Source of the DNA: Actinomadura luteofluorescens
GTDB taxonomy: Bacteria; Actinomycetota; Actinomycetes; Streptosporangiales; Streptosporangiaceae
Direction of reading: 5' to 3'
Assembly: GCF_013409365.1 (NCBI RefSeq)
Contig: NZ_JACCBA010000001.1
Coordinates: 1,364,001 to 1,428,000, forward strand
Length of the DNA stretch: 64,000 nt
Notes under the pieces: generated by a model
Seen by the model: only the letters and a program-made list of their open reading frames with translations
Told to the model about the DNA's origin: nothing
Databases searched by the model: none
Part shown: piece by piece, positions 58,178-64,000 of the stretch
Position numbering within the stretch: the stretch's first letter is position 1
How the letters are laid out: every line of letters starts with the position of its first letter
Made by a program: the position numbers and the translations under genes

Positions 58178-58843
58178 CTAGGCGTCCAGGACGTAGCCGA
58201 CGCCGCGCACCGTCCTGATGGGGTTGCCGTCACCGAGTTTGGCCCGCAACTGGGCCACGTGGACGTCGACGGTGCGGCTCCCGGCGCCGGCTCCGGGCCC
58301 CCACGCGGCGTCGAGGAGCTGCTCGCGGGTGAAGACGCGGCCCGGGTTGCCCATCAGGAATTCGAGGAGGTCGAACTCGGTGACGGTGAGGGCGACGCGC
58401 CGGTCGCCGACGACGGCCGCCCGGTCGTGGGTTTCGAGTGCGATGCGGCCGGCGCGCAGGGGGCCGGGCGCCTGGGCGGGGCCGCCGTCGCGCAGGGCCT
58501 CCGCGACGGCGGCGACGAGGACGCGGGGCCCGAAGGGCCGCTCGACGCGGTGGTCGCCGAGAGCGCGCGCGATCATCGGGTCGAGGGGGCCGGTCACGGC
58601 GATGACGGGCGCGGGCCGGGCGGCGTCGGCGACGCGCCGGTACAGGTCGACGGGCAGCGCCGAGGTGGACAGGTCCAGCACGACGACGTCGGGGCGCAGG
58701 CGCCGCGCCGCGGCGGGCGCCCGCGCGGGATCGGCCTCGATCTCGACGTCGAAGCCCTCCCGGGCGAGGTAGCGGCGTTCCAGCTCGGCGACGGCGGGGT
58801 CGTGCTCGATCACGAGGACGGCCCCGCCCCCGTCGATGCTCAC
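58178..58843 (-). CDS. OmpR-type response regulator with degenerate receiver
   Basis: A 221-residue protein. The receiver keeps the phospho-acceptor Asp57 (VVVLDLSTS) and Thr84. The metal-binding acid pair is E13-H14, His in place of Asp, and the invariant Lys is Arg102 (VERPF). The usual P-G loop after Asp57 is missing too. The winged-helix output domain is normal: LTVTEFDLLEFLMGNPGRVFTRE, then RTVDVHVAQLRAKLG and IRTVRGVGYVL. No kinase gene is adjacent. GTG at 58843 overlaps the previous stop. It may work without phosphorylation, perhaps regulating the trp cluster in which it lies. Confidence 0.88.
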   Translation of the reverse strand: MSIDGGGAVLVIEHDPAVAELERRYLAREGFDVEIEADPARAPAAARRLRPDVVVLDLSTSALPVDLYRRVADAARPAPVIAVTGPLDPMIARALGDHRVERPFGPRVLVAAVAEALRDGGPAQAPGPLRAGRIALETHDRAAVVGDRRVALTVTEFDLLEFLMGNPGRVFTREQLLDAAWGPGAGAGSRTVDVHVAQLRAKLGDGNPIRTVRGVGYVLDA

Positions 58844-59415
58844 GACCGCTCGTGCGCGGTCGGGTCCTCACCACGATCGAGCGACTTCCACAGGGCGGAC
58901 GGATCGTCCTCCGCCGCCTTGCGCGGCGCGCTGCGCTCGTAACGGGCCGACATGCCAGGCCAACGCGCCCCCCGCACGGCGGTGAGGATCCCGCCCACGG
59001 CCAGAACGACCCCACCCGTGACCGACACAAGCCACCACAGATTGACGTCCAGCACAGGGTCCGCGCCGAGCCGCAACAGAGCGCTCTTGTCACCAGCGGC
59101 CGCCAGCACACTCGACCGCTGCACACTCACGGTGGACGCATAGGCGATGCCCACACCGAACAGGGCAATCAAGACACCCACCCCCGCGCGAACCCGCCCC
59201 CGGGTCGCCAGCAGAGCGGCAAGCCCGGCAAGCCCTGCCCACCCGAGCGCACCGGCCGCACCACCAAGGTCGCCCCCGGTCAGCTGCTGGGAGAACGGCG
59301 TGATGGCGTCCTGCGCCCTGACAGTGGCCCAGGTACGCCCGGCAGCAAGCAGCGCAAGCCCAGCTCCCGCAGCACACACCAGGGCAGTAAGCCCACGTTC
59401 ACGCCCAGGCGTCAT
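58840..59415 (-). CDS. Trp biosynthesis-associated membrane protein
   Basis: A 191-residue protein with four hydrophobic segments, matching the actinobacterial trp-operon conserved hypothetical membrane family (TIGR02234-like). LTALVCAAGAGLALLAAGRTWATV is the first helix, and a charged tail (YERSAPRKAAEDDPSALWKSL) is last. Typically it sits between trpE and trpC; here two other genes come between it and trpC, and trpE is not in the window. The function is unknown; a role in Trp or precursor transport has been suggested by context only. ATG at 59415. Confidence 0.85.
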   Translation of the reverse strand: MTPGRERGLTALVCAAGAGLALLAAGRTWATVRAQDAITPFSQQLTGGDLGGAAGALGWAGLAGLAALLATRGRVRAGVGVLIALFGVGIAYASTVSVQRSSVLAAAGDKSALLRLGADPVLDVNLWWLVSVTGGVVLAVGGILTAVRGARWPGMSARYERSAPRKAAEDDPSALWKSLDRGEDPTAHERS

Positions 59416-59477
59416 GACACGCGCCTCTCCCCGACCACCACAGCGATCGAGAAGACCAATGACGTTCCCAGGGACAT
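59412..59477 (-). CDS. Possible 21-residue hydrophobic ORF coupled to the trp membrane gene
   Basis: ATG at 59477 opens a frame MSLGTSLVFSIAVVV and more, whose TGA overlaps the ATG of the membrane protein (ATGA). TAAACT lies seven bases ahead of the ATG and could be a -10 box of a leaderless transcript. There are no Trp codons, so it is not a classical trp attenuator peptide. Tentative. Confidence 0.25.
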   Translation of the reverse strand: MSLGTSLVFSIAVVVGERRVS

Positions 59478-59748
59478 GCGCCCAAGTTTATTGCAGCCCC
59501 CAGAACCCCCGCCCCCACCCCACCCAGTCACCGAAGCACCCCCGCAACACCCAAGAGACGTCGTCGCGCCCAGCGCCGGGTTCGAGGTTGCGAGAACCCC
59601 AGCGCGAGCGAGCCGCCAGGCGAGCAACGCGCAACAGCACCCTTCACCAACACAAGCCCCAGGGCCGCCAGGCCCAAAGGGCGACCCGCACCACCACGGC
59701 CGCGCCGACCTCAGCCGACGGCGCAACCACGCAACAAGCGAAGGGACG
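59478..59748. other. A/C-rich intergenic region with diverged repeat
   Basis: No gene supported. From about 59505 the top strand is A/C-rich and G-poor. AGCGAGCCGCCAGGCGAG at about 59607-59624 resembles a part of the 148-base repeat that follows, like the segment beside copy A. Confidence 0.4.
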
Positions 59749-59896
59749 GCGATCGCGTCCAACGGCAGGTTCGAGCGAAGCGAGAACCTGATCGCGCAGC
59801 GAGCCGCAAGGCGAGCCGGAGCGATGCCAGCGATCGCAAGCGTTTATCGACGATGGAGGGCCGCCAGGCCCGAAGGAGGAGAAAAACGCAATAAAC
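59749..59896. repeat. Dispersed 148-base repeat, copy B
   Basis: The second copy of the 148-base element described at 23548-23695, same length, orientation and ends, about 95 percent identical by eye. Here it follows the cspA gene and its terminator hairpin; the A-rich tract of the repeat supplies the T run after that hairpin when read on the bottom strand. Confidence 0.85.
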
Positions 59897-59934
59897 AGAG
59901 CCCGCCTCCCCCTGGCGGTGGGGGGCGGGCTCTG
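59896..59934 (-). terminator. Rho-independent terminator after cspA
   Basis: CAGAGCCCGCC (59896-59906) pairs with GGCGGGCTCTG (59924-59934), with more pairs towards the loop. On the bottom strand it is followed by TTTATTGCGTTTTT, a real T-rich tract. It begins 20 bases past the cspA stop. Confidence 0.85.
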
Positions 59935-59954
59935 CCACGTACGGCTGGCGGGCC

Positions 59955-60161
59955 TTACAGGGGGACGACCTGGTCGGCCTGCGGGCCCCGGTTACCCTGC
60001 GTCACTTCGAACTGGACGCGCTGGTTCTCGTCCAGGCTGCGGTAGCCGGAACTCTGGATGGCCGAGTAGTGCACGAAGACGTCCGGCCCGCCGCCGTCCA
60101 CGGCGATGAAGCCGAAGCCCTTCTCGGCGTTGAACCACTTCACGGTGCCCTGCTGGGGCAT
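59955..60161 (-). CDS. cspA: Cold-shock protein
   Basis: A 68-residue single-domain nucleic-acid-binding protein that melts RNA structure. [18 protein letters not shown] has RNP1 (KGFGFI) and VFVHYSAI is RNP2. The length is normal. ATG at 60161 with GGAG upstream. A leader of up to 100 or so bases lies between it and the terminator of the next gene, as expected for cold-shock mRNAs. Confidence 0.96.
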   Translation of the reverse strand: MPQQGTVKWFNAEKGFGFIAVDGGGPDVFVHYSAIQSSGYRSLDENQRVQFEVTQGNRGPQADQVVPL

Positions 60162-60259
60162 GTCTTTCTCCTTGCGGCAAAACCTGGGCCCACACCTCGC
60201 GGGCCCGTGCGGTCGCTGCGGAACGCTCTCGCCCCCGGTACGGTCCCGGAAAAGCCAAA

Positions 60260-60287
60260 ACGCCCGCTGCCATCAGTTCGCGGGCGT
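60260..60287 (-). terminator. Rho-independent terminator after the DinB/MDMPI-like gene
   Basis: Arms 60260-60267 (ACGCCCGC) and 60280-60287 form an 8-bp stem around a 12-base loop. On the bottom strand the stem is followed by TTTGGCTTTT. It lies about 120 bases past the stop of the gene at 60411 and ahead of cspA. Confidence 0.7.
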
Positions 60288-60410
60288 CTTTGAACGATCG
60301 AGAACCACGACTGCAACCGACCGCCCCACCGTATCACCGGTTCCGCGTAAAGCGGAGGAGCCGCAAGACTTGCGATTCTCCTCTCGGCGAACCGTGCCGT
60401 TACCTGCCCG

Positions 60411-61109
60411 TTAAAGACTCCAACCGGTCTCGGTCAGGGTCTTGACAGCGTCCGTGGCGCCGGTGAGGCTCACCTTCGCGACGTCCCGGCGGCCCAGTGC
60501 CCACAGGACGAGTTCGCCTACCGGGCCGTGCACGCGGACGGCTCCGCGACCGCCGCCGGAGACGCGGGCGGCCCGGCCGTCGGGCCGGACGAAGGTTACC
60601 TCGACCTGAACTTTCCTTAGGACAAAGCGGGCAATTTTTATCCTTCGCCAGAGTAGTTCCTCTAGTTCCGGCGAGAGGGCGCGGGGCTCCCAGTCGGGAC
60701 GTGCACGCCGGACGTCCTCGTGGTGAACAAAGAACTCGACGGCGTTCGCGTTTTTGTCGACTCCGGGAAGGGCGTAGGGGGAGAACTTCGGCGGCCCCTG
60801 CGCGAACCGTTCCACGAGCCGTTCGAACGGAACGGCGCGGGCCGTCCGGCGCCGCACCCGCTCGGTGTAGAAGGCCAGCGGGGGAAGCAGGATCCCGGGG
60901 GCCGCGTCGGGGCGTCCTTCGCGGACGACCAGATGGGCGGCCAGGTCGCGGGCGTTCCAGCCGGCGCACTCGGTGGCGGCCTCCGGTCCCGCCTCCGCCA
61001 GTGCCGCTGCCAGCAGCAGCCGTTCGCGGCGGACCGGGCCGGGGTCCGCCGGGCCGGATCCGTCCTGCTTCGGGGCGGACGGCGCGGGGCCGTCGTCGGG
61101 CGTGCTCAT
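60411..61109 (-). CDS. DinB/MDMPI-like (TIGR03085 family) protein
   Basis: A 232-residue protein of the mycothiol-dependent maleylpyruvate isomerase/DinB fold. Its metal-binding histidines are in WNARDLAAHLVVREGRP and in AVEFFVHHEDVRRARP, the HHEDVRR motif of the TIGR03085 family. The C-terminal half is a sterol-carrier-like domain (AVRVHGPVGELVLWALGRRDVA). Such proteins may use mycothiol, the thiol of actinobacteria. Substrate unknown. ATG at 61109 starts MSTPDDG. It has its own terminator. Confidence 0.85.
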   Translation of the reverse strand: MSTPDDGPAPSAPKQDGSGPADPGPVRRERLLLAAALAEAGPEAATECAGWNARDLAAHLVVREGRPDAAPGILLPPLAFYTERVRRRTARAVPFERLVERFAQGPPKFSPYALPGVDKNANAVEFFVHHEDVRRARPDWEPRALSPELEELLWRRIKIARFVLRKVQVEVTFVRPDGRAARVSGGGRGAVRVHGPVGELVLWALGRRDVAKVSLTGATDAVKTLTETGWSL

Positions 61110-61247
61110 CGGCCGATCGTAGGCCGCGGGCGGGCGGCCGGGAATAAGCGCCCCGGCTGGATGGTAGGGAATATCCGGCCCCACAAACCCCCCGCCGCGG
61201 CCGCAAGGGGGCATATTCCGGGGCGCCGCCGTCATCGAGGAGTCGCC

Positions 61248-63095
61248 GTGCCACCTGCGTCCAGACGCGTCAGCCCGCCCGTCCTGAGAGAGGGCTTGGG
61301 CGTCCTGTGGGTGGCGGTGAAGGCGGAGCCGCGGGTGTTCGCGCTGTCGGTGCTGGCGAGCGCCCTGTACGCGGCGATGACGGTGGGGACGGCGCAGGTG
61401 CTGGGCTGGGCGACCGGCCACGTGGTGCTGCCGGCGTTCGAGTCCGGGCACACGACCGCCGGGGCGCTGGCGGGGGCCGCCGCCCTGATCATGGCGGTGG
61501 CGCTGCTGAAGGCGCTCGGCGTCGCGGGCCGCCGGTTCTACGCGGGCCTGATGCAGTACCGGCTCCAGGCGTCCTACCGCCGCGCGGTGACCAGGCAGTA
61601 CCTGCGGCTCCCGCTGGCCTGGCACCACCGGCACCCGACCGGGCAGCTGCTGTCGAACGCCAACGCCGACGTCGAGGCGGTGTGGGCGCCGATCGCGCCG
61701 CTGCCGATGGCGGTAGGCGTCGTGTTCATGCTGCTGATCGCCGCGGTGTCGATCCTGGTCACCGACGTGGTCGTGGCCGCGGTCGGGTTCCTGGTGTTCC
61801 CCGCCGTCGCCCTCATCAACGTGGTGTACCAGCGGCGGCTGTCGCCGGTGGCGACGCGGGCGCAGCAGCTGCGCGCGGAGGTCAGCGAGGTCGCGCACGA
61901 GAGCTTCGAGGGCGGCCTGGTGGTCAAGACCCTCGGCCGGGAGGCGGCGGAGACCGAGCGGTTCGGCGAGCGGGCGCGGGAGCTGCGGGACGCCAACATC
62001 GCGGTCGGCCGCATCCGGGGGCTGTTCGACCCGGTGCTGGAGGCGCTGCCGAACCTCGGGGTGCTGGCGGTCCTGCTGATCGGGTCGGTGCGGCTGGACT
62101 CGGGCGCGATGTCGCCGGGCGACCTGGTGAACGTCGCCTACCTGTTCACGCTGCTGTCGTGGCCGATCCGGGCGCTGGGCTGGGTGCTGGGCGAGGTGCC
62201 GCGCAGCGTCGTCGGATGGAAGCGGGTCCGCGGGGTTCTGGACGCGACGGGGTCGCTGCCGTTCGGGGACGGTTCGCTGGACGGGTCCGGCGGCGCGGCG
62301 ACCGAGCTCCGGGTCCGGGAGGTCAGGTTCGCCTACGAGGCGGCCGGCGAGGGGACGCGGCGCCGCGTCCTGCACGACGTGTCGTTCGCGGCGGAGCCCG
62401 GCAGGACGATCGCGGTCGTCGGCCCGACGGGGTCGGGCAAGTCCACGCTCACCTCATTGCTCGTCCGGCTGGTCGACCCGGCGGACGGGTCCGTCCTGCT
62501 GGACGGCGTCGACCTGCGCGACGTGCGGCGCGGCGGGGTCGCGGCGACGGCGGCCCTGGTCCCGCAGCAGACGTTCCTGTTCGACGACACCGTGCGCGGC
62601 AACGTGACGCTCGGTCTCGACGTCCCCGACGAGCGGGTCTGGGAGGCGCTGAGGCTCGCCCAGGCGGAGGGGTTCGTCGCGGCCCTCGCCGACGGGCTCG
62701 ACACGAAGGTGGGCGAGCGCGGGGCGACGCTGTCGGGCGGCCAGCGCCAGCGGCTGGCGCTGGCGCGGGCGCTGGTGCGGAGGCCCCGGCTGCTGGTCCT
62801 GGACGACGCGACGTCCAGCGTCGACCCGCAGGTCGAGGCGCGCATCCTGCAGAGCCTGCGGGAGTCGCAGGCGGAGGAGTCCGGGGGCGCGACCGTCGTG
62901 GTCGTCGCCTACCGCAAGGCCACGATCGCGCTCGCCGACGAGGTCGTCTACATGGAGCACGGCCGCGTGATCGCGCGCGGCACCCACGCGGAGCTGCTGG
63001 ACGGCTCGGAGGGCTACCGCAACCTCGTCAACGCCTACGAGCGGGCCGAGGCGGAACAGGAAGCGGTCGAGGGCGGCGAGGAGGCCCTGGCATGA
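61248..63095 (+). CDS. ABC half-transporter with non-canonical Walker B and H-loop
   Basis: A 615-residue exporter-type protein with six membrane helices in the first 330 residues. The nucleotide-binding domain has Walker A VVGPTGSGKST (K398) and signature LSGGQRQRLA (495-499). Walker B reads LLVLDDATSS (D519, D520), with Asp in place of the catalytic Glu. The switch position is Y555 (VAYRKA) in place of His. It is therefore the degenerate half of a heterodimer with the next gene. GTG at 61248 after GAGGAG. The substrate could be a drug, lipid or peptide. The stop overlaps the partner start (ATGA). Confidence 0.9.
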   Translation: MPPASRRVSPPVLREGLGVLWVAVKAEPRVFALSVLASALYAAMTVGTAQVLGWATGHVVLPAFESGHTTAGALAGAAALIMAVALLKALGVAGRRFYAGLMQYRLQASYRRAVTRQYLRLPLAWHHRHPTGQLLSNANADVEAVWAPIAPLPMAVGVVFMLLIAAVSILVTDVVVAAVGFLVFPAVALINVVYQRRLSPVATRAQQLRAEVSEVAHESFEGGLVVKTLGREAAETERFGERARELRDANIAVGRIRGLFDPVLEALPNLGVLAVLLIGSVRLDSGAMSPGDLVNVAYLFTLLSWPIRALGWVLGEVPRSVVGWKRVRGVLDATGSLPFGDGSLDGSGGAATELRVREVRFAYEAAGEGTRRRVLHDVSFAAEPGRTIAVVGPTGSGKSTLTSLLVRLVDPADGSVLLDGVDLRDVRRGGVAATAALVPQQTFLFDDTVRGNVTLGLDVPDERVWEALRLAQAEGFVAALADGLDTKVGERGATLSGGQRQRLALARALVRRPRLLVLDDATSSVDPQVEARILQSLRESQAEESGGATVVVVAYRKATIALADEVVYMEHGRVIARGTHAELLDGSEGYRNLVNAYERAEAEQEAVEGGEEALA

Positions 63096-64000
63096 CGACG
63101 GTGACCGACACGGCGGCATCGAAGCCGCGGAGCGCGCCGGGACTGAGCGACAGCGCGGCGGAGGGCGCGATCAGCACGCTGCGGCGCGGGCTGCGGCTGA
63201 GCCCGGAGTTCCGGGCCGGCCTGGCCGGAACGCTGGCGCTCGCGCTGGTGTCGACGGCCGGGCGGGTGGTGGTGCCCGTGGCCGTCCAGCAGACGATCGA
63301 CAAGGGCCTCGGCCGTCCGGACGGCCCCGACCTGGCCTTCATCCAGACCGCGGTGCTGCTGTGCGCGGCGGCCGTCCTGGTGACGGCCGTGTGCGCCTAC
63401 CTGATGAACGTGCGGCTGTACCGGACGTCCGAGGGCGGTCTGGCGACGCTGCGGGTGCGGGCGTTCCGGCACGTCCACGACCTGTCGATGCTCACCCAGA
63501 GCGGGGAGCGGCGGGGCTCGCTGGTGTCGCGGGTGACCGGCGACGTCGACCAGATCAGCCAGTTCATGCAGTCGGGCGGGCTGATGTTCATCGTGTCGAT
63601 CGGGCAGCTGGTCGTGGCGAGCGTGCTGATGGTCGTCTACTCGTGGCCGCTGGCGCTGCTGGTGTGGGCGGCGTTCGTGCCGCTGGCGTTCGCGCTGCGC
63701 CGCTTCCAGCGGATCCTGTCGAGGGCGTACATGCGGGTGCGGGAGCGGATGGGCGACCTGCTGGCGGCGGTCAGCGAGTCGGTCGTGGGCGCCCCGGTGA
63801 TCCGCGCCTACGCCTCGGAGGAGCGCACCGGCCGGCGGGTGGACGAGACGGTGGAGTCCTACCGGTCGGCGCAGACGCGGGCGCAGGCGATGGTGGCGCT
63901 CACGTTCCCGGTCAGCGAGCTGGTGGCGGCGCTCGCCACCGCCGCCGTCGTCATCGCCGGGACGCTGCTCGGCATCGCCGGGGAGCTGTCGGCCGGGCGG
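63092..64000 (+). CDS. ABC half-transporter, truncated at the window end
   Basis: The first 303 residues of an ABC exporter membrane domain, open to the end of the window. A long cytoplasmic N-terminus is followed by at least five hydrophobic segments; SGERRGSLVSRVTGDVDQIS is the first coupling-helix region and APVIRAYASEERTGRR the second. The nucleotide-binding domain lies beyond the window, so it cannot be seen whether it has the intact catalytic residues its partner lacks. ATG at 63092 overlaps the partner's stop, implying stoichiometric translation. Confidence 0.85.
   Translation, partial: MTTVTDTAASKPRSAPGLSDSAAEGAISTLRRGLRLSPEFRAGLAGTLALALVSTAGRVVVPVAVQQTIDKGLGRPDGPDLAFIQTAVLLCAAAVLVTAVCAYLMNVRLYRTSEGGLATLRVRAFRHVHDLSMLTQSGERRGSLVSRVTGDVDQISQFMQSGGLMFIVSIGQLVVASVLMVVYSWPLALLVWAAFVPLAFALRRFQRILSRAYMRVRERMGDLLAAVSESVVGAPVIRAYASEERTGRRVDETVESYRSAQTRAQAMVALTFPVSELVAALATAAVVIAGTLLGIAGELSAGR

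Overview
The window is 64 kb of very GC-rich DNA with GTG, TTG and ATG starts, AGGAGG-type ribosome sites and dense 1-4 nt stop/start overlaps. The gene order is that of an actinomycete chromosome: rpsA/coaE, polA, the liv amino-acid transporter, an ANTAR regulator, pyk, gltBD, lgt and the trp genes. A mycothiol-era actinomycete of the Actinomadura/Thermomonosporaceae type is my best guess. That is an inference from synteny and style, not from a marker gene.

Layout. 1-3.1 kb: a gene tail, a cupin, an inositol-monophosphatase-family enzyme and an anion permease. 3.2-9.0 kb: one 1952-residue gene fusing TIR, a metallophosphoesterase-like domain, a NACHT NTPase, pentapeptide repeats and about 15 WD40 repeats. 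It looks like a STAND-type immune or signalling receptor and is the most interesting object here. 9.0-15.2 kb: coaE, a GNAT acetyltransferase, a membrane-anchored EEP phosphodiesterase, rpsA and a polysaccharide deacetylase. 15.6-23.4 kb: an iron-regulated siderophore transport island with two IdeR/DmdR-type iron boxes, FecCD permeases, an ATPase, a lipoprotein receptor and a strikingly asymmetric pair of ABC half-transporters. 23.5-33.7 kb: a dispersed repeat, polA, a thioesterase, a lipoprotein, livFGMHK and pdtaR. 33.8-34.8 kb: a class I tRNA with a CAA anticodon beside a helix-turn-helix/LAGLIDADG-like gene. 34.9-47.5 kb: pyk, small metabolic and regulatory genes, gltD and gltB, with DasR-type (dre-like) operators upstream of both pyk and gltB. 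47.8-54.5 kb: two paralogous membrane-anchored proteins of unknown function, a VIT1-like protein, lgt with a long acidic tail, two DsbA-like proteins and a VKOR homologue. 54.6-59.5 kb: trpA, trpB, trpC, a DUF2752 protein, a degenerate response regulator and the trp-associated membrane protein. 59.7-64 kb: the second copy of the dispersed repeat, a cold-shock gene, a DinB/MDMPI-like protein and a second ABC half-transporter pair cut off by the window end.

How the genes work together. The VKOR protein can reoxidise the two DsbA-like oxidases, which act in the same extracytoplasmic space where Lgt-modified lipoproteins mature. The liv operon imports branched-chain amino acids, GltBD assimilates nitrogen, and the dre-like sites suggest pyk and gltB answer to amino-sugar supply through a GntR regulator. 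The TIR/NACHT gene stands alone between housekeeping genes, as single-gene defence receptors often do.
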